Origin: Streptomyces sp. TLI_053
GTDB taxonomy: Bacteria; Actinomycetota; Actinomycetes; Streptomycetales; Streptomycetaceae
Direction of reading: 5' to 3'
DNA length: 64,000 nucleotides
Assembly: GCF_900105395.1 (NCBI RefSeq)
Contig: NZ_LT629775.1
Span: 9,141,501 to 9,205,500 of the forward strand
Under the pieces are notes generated by a model. It saw only the letters and a program-made list of their open reading frames with translations, made no database searches and had not been told where the DNA came from. A program made the translations under genes and the position numbers. Shown here piece after piece: positions 49,314 through 55,902 of this stretch (position 1 is its first letter; every line of letters begins with the position of its first letter).

Positions 49314-50045
49314 GTGCACCTCGTCTCCGAAACCTCCTCCGACGGCATCCGCGAGCAGCTCCTCGTCGTCGACGACGTCCCCGCCGCGCTGTGGACGCCG
49401 GCCGGATCCGCCGCCGCCCGCCCGCTGGTCCTGCTGGGCCACGGCGGCGGCGAACACAAGAAGCAGCCCGGCATCCTGGCCCGGGCCCACCGGCTCGTGA
49501 CCGAGTGCGGCTTCGCCGTGGTCGCGCCGGACGTCCCCGGACACGGCGACCGGCCGGTCGTGGAGGAGTACGACCGGCTCGCGACCGCCAATCAGGAGCG
49601 GATCGCGGCCGGCGCGGAGCCGGGGCGACTGCTCGCCGAGTTCCACGCCCTGGTGGCGCGGCGGACGGTGCCGGAATGGCGGGCCGTCCTGGACGCCGTC
49701 CAGCGGCTCGACCACGTCGGCGCCGGACCGGTGGGCTACTGGGGCGTCTCGCTGGGCTGCGGGCTCGGCGTGCCGTTCGTCGCCGCCGAACCCCGGGTCC
49801 GTGCGGCGGTCCTGGGCCTGGGCGGGGCGCTCGCCTCGGCCGCCGAGGCCGCGCGGATCACCGTTCCGGTCGAGTTCCTGCTGCAGTGGGACGACGAGCG
49901 GGTGCCGCGCGAGGCGGGGCTCGCCCTCTTCGAGGCGTTCGGCTCCGCCGAGAAGACCCTGCACGCCAATGCCGGCGGGCACGGCGAGCTCCCGGCCTTC
50001 GAACTCGACAGCACCCTGCGGTTCCTCGCCCGCCACCTCGGCTGA
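49314..50045 (+). CDS. Alpha/beta hydrolase (dienelactone-hydrolase-like)
   Basis: 243 aa with a GTG start. It has a LLGHGGGEHKKQPG oxyanion loop, nucleophile Ser in GYWGVSLGCGLGVPFV, Asp in VEFLLQWDDERVP, and His in AGGHGELP. The layout matches small dienelactone-hydrolase-like esterases/peptidases. It is divergent from the quinone reductase and shares the 261-bp region that contains the GTTATAA dyad. Confidence 0.9.
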   Translation: MHLVSETSSDGIREQLLVVDDVPAALWTPAGSAAARPLVLLGHGGGEHKKQPGILARAHRLVTECGFAVVAPDVPGHGDRPVVEEYDRLATANQERIAAGAEPGRLLAEFHALVARRTVPEWRAVLDAVQRLDHVGAGPVGYWGVSLGCGLGVPFVAAEPRVRAAVLGLGGALASAAEAARITVPVEFLLQWDDERVPREAGLALFEAFGSAEKTLHANAGGHGELPAFELDSTLRFLARHLG

Positions 50046-50116
50046 CCGCGAGCGCGGCCGCCGTCCGGCCGGCTGCCGGCGGTCCCTCCGGGGCCTGTCG
50101 GGGGCCTGCCGGCGGT

Positions 50117-50176
50117 CTGTCGGTGCGCCGACAGCGGCACCGGTGTCCTGCCGGTGTCCTGACGGTGCGTCGACAG
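50117..50176. promoter_or_regulatory. Pair of 18-bp operator-like dyads upstream of the FAD monooxygenase
   Basis: CTGTCGGTGCGCCGACAG (50117-50134, perfect 7-bp arms) and CTGACGGTGCGTCGACAG (50159-50176, one arm mismatched). Centres are 42 bp apart, four helical turns. They lie 53-112 nt before the monooxygenase ATG. Probable TetR-type operator pair. Confidence 0.65.
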
Positions 50177-50228
50177 CGGGCGCGGGGAACCTGGTCCGTG
50201 GCAGCACACGAACCAGGGGAGGCCCGCC

Positions 50229-51428
50229 ATGCCCAACAGCACGCGACCGCAGCACTCGCGCCCGACCACCGTCCTGATCTCCGGTGCCGGGATCGCCGGC
50301 ACCGCCCTCGCCCACTGGCTGGACCGCTACGGCTTCCGCGTCACCGTGGTCGAGCGCGCGCCCTCCCTGCGCGGAGGCGGCCAGCCGGTGGACATCCGCG
50401 GCAACGCCCTCGAAGTCGTCGACCGGATGGGCCTGTTGAAGGAGGTGAAGGCGCTGCGGACCGGTCTGCTGGGGATGTCCGTCGTCGACGGCGACGGCCG
50501 GGAGCTGAGCCGCACCACCGAGCGGACGGCAAGCGGCGGGCCCGTCGACGGGCCGGACGTGGAGATCCTGCGCGACGACCTGGCCGAACTGCTCGCCGGG
50601 GTGACGGACAGCGGCGTCGAGTACCGGTTCGACGACTCGATCGACACCCTGGTGCAGTACGAGGAGGGGGTCCAGGTCCGGTTCCGGGGCGGCGAGGAGC
50701 GATCCTTCGACCTCGTCGTGGGCGCCGACGGCCTGCACTCCAACACCCGTCGGCTCGTCTTCGGACCGGAGGAGGACTACCTGCACCCGATCGGTACCTA
50801 CGTGGCGGGCTGGAGCGTGCCCAACCACCTGGGCCTGGACCGCTGGCAGGTCATCCACCGGCCGGGCGACTCCTCGGGGCGGCTGTGCATGGCGATGACC
50901 GTCCGGGACAACGCCGAGCTGCGTGTCTTCGTCGGCTTCGGCTCCGACGAGCCGGTCGCGCGGATGCTCCCGCGCGACCCGGCCGAACAGCGCCGCCTGG
51001 TCGCGGGAATCGCCGCGGACCTGCGCTGGGAGGTGCCGCGCTTCCTGGCGGCCCTGGACGACACCGAGGTGTTCCACTACGACGTGATCGCCCAGATCAA
51101 GATGGACCGCTGGTGGAACGGCCGGGTCGTGCTGCTCGGCGACGCCGGGTACTGCTGCTCGCCGCTGACCGGCCAGGGCACCAGCGTCGCTCTGACGGCG
51201 TCCTACGTGCTGGCGGGGGAGCTGCACCGGGCCGACGGCGACCACGGCACCGCCTACCCCGCGTACGAGCGGCGGCTGCGCGAGCACGTGGCCGCCAACC
51301 AGGCGATCCTCGAACTCACCGGCGACCGGCTGACGGCGGAGGGCGCCGAGGGCGGCTACGAGGAGATCGGCCCGGAGATGGACGAGGTCTTCCGCGCGGC
51401 CACGGTCTTCGACCTGCCGGACTACTGA
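50229..51428 (+). CDS. FAD-dependent monooxygenase (PHBH fold, TetX/rifampicin-hydroxylase-like)
   Basis: 399 aa. It has FAD motif GAGIAGTALAHWLDRYGFRVTVVER (GxGxxG), VVGADGLHSNTR (D-G motif), and VVLLGDAGYCCSPLTGQGTSVALTASYVLA (G-D motif). This is a class A flavoprotein hydroxylase, related to enzymes acting on aromatic compounds, polyketides or antibiotics (tetracycline, rifampicin). No biosynthetic cluster surrounds it. It is controlled probably via the paired dyads upstream. A 14-bp-stem terminator follows. Confidence 0.94.
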   Translation: MPNSTRPQHSRPTTVLISGAGIAGTALAHWLDRYGFRVTVVERAPSLRGGGQPVDIRGNALEVVDRMGLLKEVKALRTGLLGMSVVDGDGRELSRTTERTASGGPVDGPDVEILRDDLAELLAGVTDSGVEYRFDDSIDTLVQYEEGVQVRFRGGEERSFDLVVGADGLHSNTRRLVFGPEEDYLHPIGTYVAGWSVPNHLGLDRWQVIHRPGDSSGRLCMAMTVRDNAELRVFVGFGSDEPVARMLPRDPAEQRRLVAGIAADLRWEVPRFLAALDDTEVFHYDVIAQIKMDRWWNGRVVLLGDAGYCCSPLTGQGTSVALTASYVLAGELHRADGDHGTAYPAYERRLREHVAANQAILELTGDRLTAEGAEGGYEEIGPEMDEVFRAATVFDLPDY

Positions 51429-51521
51429 CGGGCTGCTGCCGGAGCGCCGGTCGCCCCGAGGTAGGCCGAGGTGTCCCGAGGTGTCCCGAGGTGGGCCCGA
51501 GGGCGGGGCACGTGCGCGGAC

Positions 51522-51554
51522 GGCCCCGGCCCGCCGAGGAGGCGGGCCGGGGCC
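51522..51554. terminator. Bidirectional terminator
   Basis: GGCCCCGGCCCGCC (51522-51535), 5-nt loop, exact complement (51541-51554): a 14-bp perfect GC stem between convergent genes. Confidence 0.85.
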
Positions 51555-51574
51555 GTGGTGCGGTTCGGGTCACG

Positions 51575-51614
51575 GAACACTTTGCAAAGTCGCCGGTGAC
51601 TTTGCAAAGTGTTC
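51575..51614. promoter_or_regulatory. 40-bp perfect dyad made of two ACTTTGCAAAGT palindromes
   Basis: 17-bp arms (GAACACTTTGCAAAGTC and its exact complement) flank GCCGGT. Each arm itself contains the 12-bp palindrome ACTTTGCAAAGT, with centres 20 bp apart. A third weaker copy (GCTTCGCAAAGC) is at 51616-51627. The site lies between the stops of two convergent genes, next to a separate GC terminator. Strong operator character; target unknown. Confidence 0.6.
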
Positions 51615-51708
51615 TGCTTCGCAAAGCGCGAGGCGCGCGAGGCGTGGGCGGCGGGAGCGGTGGGTGGACCGGGGGGCGCTGCCGACGGCCCCGGCCCGGG
51701 CCCGCGCG

Positions 51709-52131
51709 TCAGTCGGCGAGGTGCCGGAGGGCGGCGGTGGCGAAGCCGTGGTCCTGCTCGGGAGCGCCGCCGCCGACGCCGAGGGCGCCGATCAGCCGGC
51801 CGTCGCGGTGGACGGGGACGCCGCCGGCGATGAACAGCAACGGCCGGTCGAGCGCGGTCGGCAGCGAGTGGAACGGCCCGTCGGGCTTGACCAGGTCGAC
51901 CAGGTCGGCGGTCGGGGCGTTCAGCTGGAGCGCGGTGTAGGCCTTGCGGGTGCTGGTCTCGCCGGAGACGAGGACGGCCCGGTCGTCGCGACGGAAGGCG
52001 AGCAGGTGGCCCCCGGCGTCGAGGACGGTGACGCTGACCAAGACCCCCGCCGCCTCGGCGGCGGTGCGGGCGGCGGTGACGAGGGCCTCGGCGTCGGCGG
52101 TGGTCAGCGGGGTGACGGTGGTGGTGCTCAT
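51709..52131 (-). CDS. GlcG/HbpS-like heme-degrading-domain protein
   Basis: 140 aa from MSTTTVTPLT (AGGGAG upstream). It has the DUF336 fold: DAEALVTAARTAAEAAGVLVSVTVLDAGGHLLAFRRDD, then FIAGGVPVHRDGRLIGALGVGGGAPEQDHGFATAAL. HbpS-type members bind heme outside the cell, GlcG-types are cytoplasmic; no signal peptide is present here. It is the second gene after the MFS transporter (33-nt gap), so the two form one operon. Confidence 0.9.
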   Translation of the reverse strand: MSTTTVTPLTTADAEALVTAARTAAEAAGVLVSVTVLDAGGHLLAFRRDDRAVLVSGETSTRKAYTALQLNAPTADLVDLVKPDGPFHSLPTALDRPLLFIAGGVPVHRDGRLIGALGVGGGAPEQDHGFATAALRHLAD

Positions 52132-52164
52132 GGTGGTGCTGCTCCCTGGAGACATGGGGGACGG

Positions 52165-53367
52165 TCAGTGGTGGACGGGAACGGGGGTGGGTGACGGCGC
52201 GGTGGCGGCCGTCGGGGCCTTGGCGGTGCGGCGCTCCAGCGCGGCGGACCAGACGGCGAGGACCAGCGCCGCGGCGGCGAGCAGCGCGCCCACCCAGTTG
52301 GGCGCGGTGTAGCCGAAGCCGGCGGTGATGACCGTGCCGCCCAGCCAGGCGGCGAGCGCGTTGCCCAGGTTGAAGGCGCCGATGTTCACGGCCGAGGCGA
52401 GCGTGGGGGCGCCGTGCGCCTGGTCCAGCACCCGCTTCTGCAGCGGCGGCACGGTGGCGAAGCCGAGCGCCCCGACCAGCACGACGGTGATCGCGGCGAG
52501 GGCCTTGTTGTGGGCGGTGAGGGTGAAGAGCGCGAGCACGAGGGCGAGGCCGCCGAGGGTGGTGTACAGCAGTGGCATCAGCCGCCGGTCCGCGAACCGG
52601 CCGCCGAGCAGGTTGCCGAGGAACATCCCGACGCCGAACAGCACCAGCAGCCAGGTCACCGCGCCGTCCGAGTAGCCGGCCACCTGGGTCATCATCGGGG
52701 CGATGTAGGTGATCGCGGCGAAGACGCCGCCGAAGCCGAGCACGGTCATCGCCATCGCCAGCAGCACCTGCGGGTTGCGGAAGGCCGTCAGCTCGCGGCG
52801 CAGCCGGGCGCCCTCGGGGCGGGGCTGCTCCGGGACGAGCCTGGCGATCCCGGCCATGCCGGCCAGTCCGAGCGCGGCGACGATCACGAAGGTGATCCGC
52901 CAGCCGACGGCCTGGCCGATGTACGTGCCGAGCGGCACGCCGACGATGTTGGCGACGGTGAGCCCGGTGAACATGGTGGCGATGGCGCCGGCCTTCTTGT
53001 CCGGGGCCACCAGTTCGGCGGCGACGACGGAGCCGATGCCGAAGAACGCGCCGTGGGCGAGCGAGGCGACCACCCGGCCGGCGAGCATCGTGCCGAACGA
53101 GGGGGCGGCGGCGGAGAGCACGTTGCCGACCACGAACAGGCCCATCAGCAGCATCAGCATCCGCTTGCGGCTGACCTTGGTGCCGAGCACGGTGAGCAGC
53201 GGCGCGCCGAGGACCACGCCGAGGGCGTAGCCGGTGACCAGCAGGCCCGCGGTCGGGATGGAGACGCCGTAGTCGGCGGCGATCTCGGGCAGCAGGCCCA
53301 TGATCACGAATTCGGTGGTGCCGATGCCGAAGGCGCCGACGGCCAGAGCGAGCAGTGCGAGTGGCAT
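52165..53367 (-). CDS. MFS transporter, DHA1 family (AraJ/CmlR-like)
   Basis: 400 aa, 12 membrane helices. The start MPLALLALAVGAFGIGTTEFVIMGLLPEIA is the standard N-terminus; AGGAGG lies 10 nt upstream. Motif A-like GTKVSRKRMLMLLMGLF follows helix 2. Drug:H+ antiporter type, exporting toxic or signalling compounds. Transcribed with the HbpS-like gene from a promoter that carries TTGCA half-sites, downstream of a MarR gene. Confidence 0.94.
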   Translation of the reverse strand: MPLALLALAVGAFGIGTTEFVIMGLLPEIAADYGVSIPTAGLLVTGYALGVVLGAPLLTVLGTKVSRKRMLMLLMGLFVVGNVLSAAAPSFGTMLAGRVVASLAHGAFFGIGSVVAAELVAPDKKAGAIATMFTGLTVANIVGVPLGTYIGQAVGWRITFVIVAALGLAGMAGIARLVPEQPRPEGARLRRELTAFRNPQVLLAMAMTVLGFGGVFAAITYIAPMMTQVAGYSDGAVTWLLVLFGVGMFLGNLLGGRFADRRLMPLLYTTLGGLALVLALFTLTAHNKALAAITVVLVGALGFATVPPLQKRVLDQAHGAPTLASAVNIGAFNLGNALAAWLGGTVITAGFGYTAPNWVGALLAAAALVLAVWSAALERRTAKAPTAATAPSPTPVPVHH

Positions 53368-53416
53368 TGGGCCCGACCCTCCTGTGATTGCTTGAGTGAG
53401 CTCCTTGCGTGTCTTC

Positions 53417-53446
53417 ACAATAATTGCAGACGCGCGCTAACTGCAA
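53417..53446 (-). promoter_or_regulatory. Promoter and operator of the MFS operon
   Basis: Minus strand: TTGCAG (-35, 53446-53441), 18-bp spacer, TATTGT (-10, 53422-53417). TTGCAG and CTGCAA also form an inverted pair within it (53424-53429 and 53441-53446). Same geometry and half-site as the promoter at 43542-43596. Confidence 0.6.
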
Positions 53447-53512
53447 ACGCGGGCTGTCGCTGTGGTCTGGATGTCGGCTGGTGCAAGCCGTAGGGCGGGG
53501 TCCGGAACGCAC

Positions 53513-53547
53513 AGGACCGGTCCCAGCGCAGTGCTGGAACCGGTCCT
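53513..53547 (-). terminator. Terminator of the MarR gene
   Basis: AGGACCGGT plus CCAGC on the left pair with GCTGG plus ACCGGTCCT on the right (one internal mismatch, 5-nt loop), 36-70 nt after the MarR stop. It separates marR from the MFS operon. Confidence 0.8.
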
Positions 53548-53583
53548 CGGGGTGCTCGGCGGAAGTCGGTGCGAAAGGCGGGG

Positions 53584-54051
53584 CTACCGGGCGGCGGCCG
53601 GGGCGTCCATGGCTTCGACGGCCTCGACCAGGGAGGCCAGCTCGGGGTTGCGGGCCGCCTCGGTGAGTGCCTCGCGCAGGGCGGCGTCGTTGGTCGGCCG
53701 GGCCTGTGCCAGCAGCTCCAGCCCGGCCTCGCTCACATTGGTGTAGATGCCGCGCCGGTCGGTGGGGCACAGGTAGCGGGACAGCAGGCCCCGGTCCTCC
53801 AGTCGGGTGACCAGTCGCGTGGTGGCGCTCTGGCTCAGGACGACCGCGTCGGCGACCTGCTTCATCTGCAGGTGGCCGCCCTCGCCGTCGTGCTGGCGGC
53901 TGAGCACGTCGAGCAGCGAGTACTCGCGCACGCTGAGGTCGTGCCCGCTCTGCAGGGCGCGTTCGATGTGCCCCTCGATCCGGCTGTGCAGGAGGGAGAG
54001 CGCGCCCCAGCCGCTGGCCAGGGCGGTGAGCGCGGGGTCCGTCGCGGTCAT
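53584..54051 (-). CDS. MarR-family transcriptional regulator
   Basis: 155 aa. GGAGA lies before the ATG. It has the MarR fold: HDLSVREYSLLDVLSRQHDGEGGHLQMKQVADAVVLSQSATTRLVTRLEDRGLLSRYLCPTDRRGIYTNVSEAG, with D-R-R at the wing. It is directly upstream of the MFS-HbpS operon in the same direction and is the obvious candidate repressor of the TTGCA-bearing promoter. Confidence 0.94.
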   Translation of the reverse strand: MTATDPALTALASGWGALSLLHSRIEGHIERALQSGHDLSVREYSLLDVLSRQHDGEGGHLQMKQVADAVVLSQSATTRLVTRLEDRGLLSRYLCPTDRRGIYTNVSEAGLELLAQARPTNDAALREALTEAARNPELASLVEAVEAMDAPAAAR

Positions 54052-54141
54052 GGTCCGGGTCTCCTTCCGGGGGTGACCGTTCCAGGATAAGTCATCGGAG
54101 GAAATACCGGCCAGGGCCGTTAGTCCGCGAGTGCAATCACT

Positions 54142-55311
54142 TCAGGGGCGGTCGCCCCCGCCCGACGCCGTGTTCAGCCGGGCGGCCTGGCGGGTCAGAT
54201 GGTCCCGCTCGGCGAGGCTGGACGCCGCCCGGGCCGCCTCCGCGTACAGGCCCGCCGCCGTCGCCCGGTCGCCCGCGCGCTCGTGCAGGTAGGCCGCCGC
54301 CGCCGCGCGGCGCGGCACCGCCGCGTCGACGCCCGCGAGCGCCGCCAGCCCCGCGCGCGGCCCGTCCGCCTCGCCGACGGCGACCGCGCGGTTCAGCGCC
54401 ACCACCGGACTGCCGGTCAGCCCCAGCAGCTCGTCGTACCACTCGACGATCTGCACCCAGTCCGTTTCCCCGGCCGTCGGCGCGTCCGCGTGCAGCGCCG
54501 CGACCGCCGCCTGCGCCTGGAACTCGCCCAGCCGGTAGCGGGCCAGCGCGCCCTGGAGCACCGCGACGCCCTCGGCGATCGCCGCGGTGTCCCACCGGGA
54601 GCGGTCCTGCTCGGCGAGCGGCACCAGCGCGCCGTCCGGCGTCGTCCGGGCCGCCCGCCGGGCATGGTGCAGCAGCATCAGCGCCAGCAGCCCCGCCACC
54701 TCCGGATGGTCCACCCCGGCCGCCAGCTGCCGGGTGAGCCGGATCGCCTCGGCGGCGAGGTCGACGTCCCCCGAGTAGCCCTCGTTGAACACCAGGTAGA
54801 GCACCCGCAGCACGGTCGCGACGTCGCCGGGGCGGTCCAGCCGCACCCCGGACACGGTGCGCTTGGCCCGGCTGATCCGCTGCGCCATGGTCGCCTCGGG
54901 CACCAGGTAGGCGCGGGCGATCTGCCGGGTGGTGAGCCCGCCGACGGCGCGCAGGGTGAGCGCGACCGCCGAGGCGGGCGACAGCGAGGGGTGGGCGCAC
55001 AGGAAGTACAGCCGGAGCGTGTCGTCGGCCTCGGCCACCGGCCCCGGCGCGGGCTCCTCCTCGGCCCGGTCCTCGCGCCGGCGCCGGGCCGTGTCCGCCC
55101 GGGAGGCGTCCAGGAACTTCCGCCAGGCGACCGTGACCAGCCAGCCCTTCGGATCGCGCGGCGGGTCCTCGGGCCAGACCCGCAGCGCCTCGACCAGCGC
55201 GTCCTGGACGGCGTCCTCGGCCGCCGCGAAGTCGGCTCCGCGGCGGACGAGGACGCCGAGCACACCCGGGGTGAGACCGCGGAGCAGTGCCTCGTCCATG
55301 GGAACGGTCAC
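54142..55311 (-). CDS. ECF-type RNA polymerase sigma factor (ECF42-like)
   Basis: About 389 aa if it starts at the GTG overlapping the previous stop (GTGA), or 385 aa from the ATG four codons later. Sigma2 (ADFAAAEDAVQDALVEALRVWPEDPPRDPKGWLVTVAWRKFLD) and sigma4 (LRAVGGLTTRQIARAYLVPEATMAQRISRAKRTV) are followed by about 200 extra residues (LYLVFNEGYSG... AVALNRAVAV), the C-terminal domain diagnostic of ECF42. No anti-sigma factor; these sigmas are controlled through their extension and a DGPF partner gene, present upstream here. Confidence 0.94.
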   Translation of the reverse strand: MTVPMDEALLRGLTPGVLGVLVRRGADFAAAEDAVQDALVEALRVWPEDPPRDPKGWLVTVAWRKFLDASRADTARRRREDRAEEEPAPGPVAEADDTLRLYFLCAHPSLSPASAVALTLRAVGGLTTRQIARAYLVPEATMAQRISRAKRTVSGVRLDRPGDVATVLRVLYLVFNEGYSGDVDLAAEAIRLTRQLAAGVDHPEVAGLLALMLLHHARRAARTTPDGALVPLAEQDRSRWDTAAIAEGVAVLQGALARYRLGEFQAQAAVAALHADAPTAGETDWVQIVEWYDELLGLTGSPVVALNRAVAVGEADGPRAGLAALAGVDAAVPRRAAAAAYLHERAGDRATAAGLYAEAARAASSLAERDHLTRQAARLNTASGGGDRP

Positions 55312-55715
55312 TCGGTGACGGTGGGCGCGACGCCGTAGAAGGGACGCAGCTCCAGCCACTCGTGGATCGGCCGGCCGCCCGCGCCGGGGGCGGCGGACAG
55401 CTCACCGGCCAGCTCGACGGCGCGCTCGTAGCTGTCGACGTCGATCACCATCCAGCCCGCGATGAGGTCCTTGGTCTCCGCGAACGGGCCGTCGGTGACC
55501 GGCGGGCGGCCCTCGCCGTCGTACCGCACCCAGGTGCCCTCGGGGGCGAGCGCCTGGCCGTCGACGAACTCGCCGGTCTTCTCCAGTGCGGCGGCGAAGT
55601 CGTTCATGTACTGGATGTGGGCCGACACCTCCTCCGGCGTCCACCGGTCCATCGGCACGTTGTTGACGGGCTCCGGCGCGCCGCGGTAGTGCTTCAGCAG
55701 CAGGTACTTGGCCAT
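55308..55715 (-). CDS. YCII-related DGPF-domain protein, ECF42 partner
   Basis: 135 aa. MAKYLLLKHYRG start with GAGGAGAGGG upstream. It contains the signature DGPFAETKDLIAGWMVIDVDSYERAVELA. Genes of this type are almost always next to ECF42 sigma factors. Its stop overlaps the sigma-factor GTG by 4 nt. The role is unknown; a signal-sensing or enzyme target role has been proposed. Confidence 0.94.
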   Translation of the reverse strand: MAKYLLLKHYRGAPEPVNNVPMDRWTPEEVSAHIQYMNDFAAALEKTGEFVDGQALAPEGTWVRYDGEGRPPVTDGPFAETKDLIAGWMVIDVDSYERAVELAGELSAAPGAGGRPIHEWLELRPFYGVAPTVTE

Positions 55716-55826
55716 GATGACCCTCTCCTCGGGGGTGGTGCGGCCCATTCTGGCCGCGCTCACCCCTGGGACGGAGCAGGCCGGCGGTTCTCGACACCGT
55801 CGCCGAAGATTTTTCCGGAATCCTCG

Positions 55827-55873
55827 CGGGCCCGTCCGGGGCGGGTCGGCGCGACCCTCCCCGGACGGGCCCG
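55827..55873 (-). terminator. Long terminator after the dipeptidase gene
   Basis: CGGGCCCGTCCGGGG (55827-55841) pairs with CCCCGGACGGGCCCG (55859-55873), with inner GGGTCG/CGACCC: about 21 bp in two blocks, 30 nt after the stop at 55903. Confidence 0.88.
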
Positions 55874-55902
55874 ACGCAGGTCCGGTCCGGGCCCGGAGCA
55901 GG

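Noticed and set aside
51429..51521. Short direct repeats of CCGAGGTGTC after the monooxygenase gene
   Set aside because: Present in tandem but short, GC-rich and without a link to a gene start; probably simple slippage.
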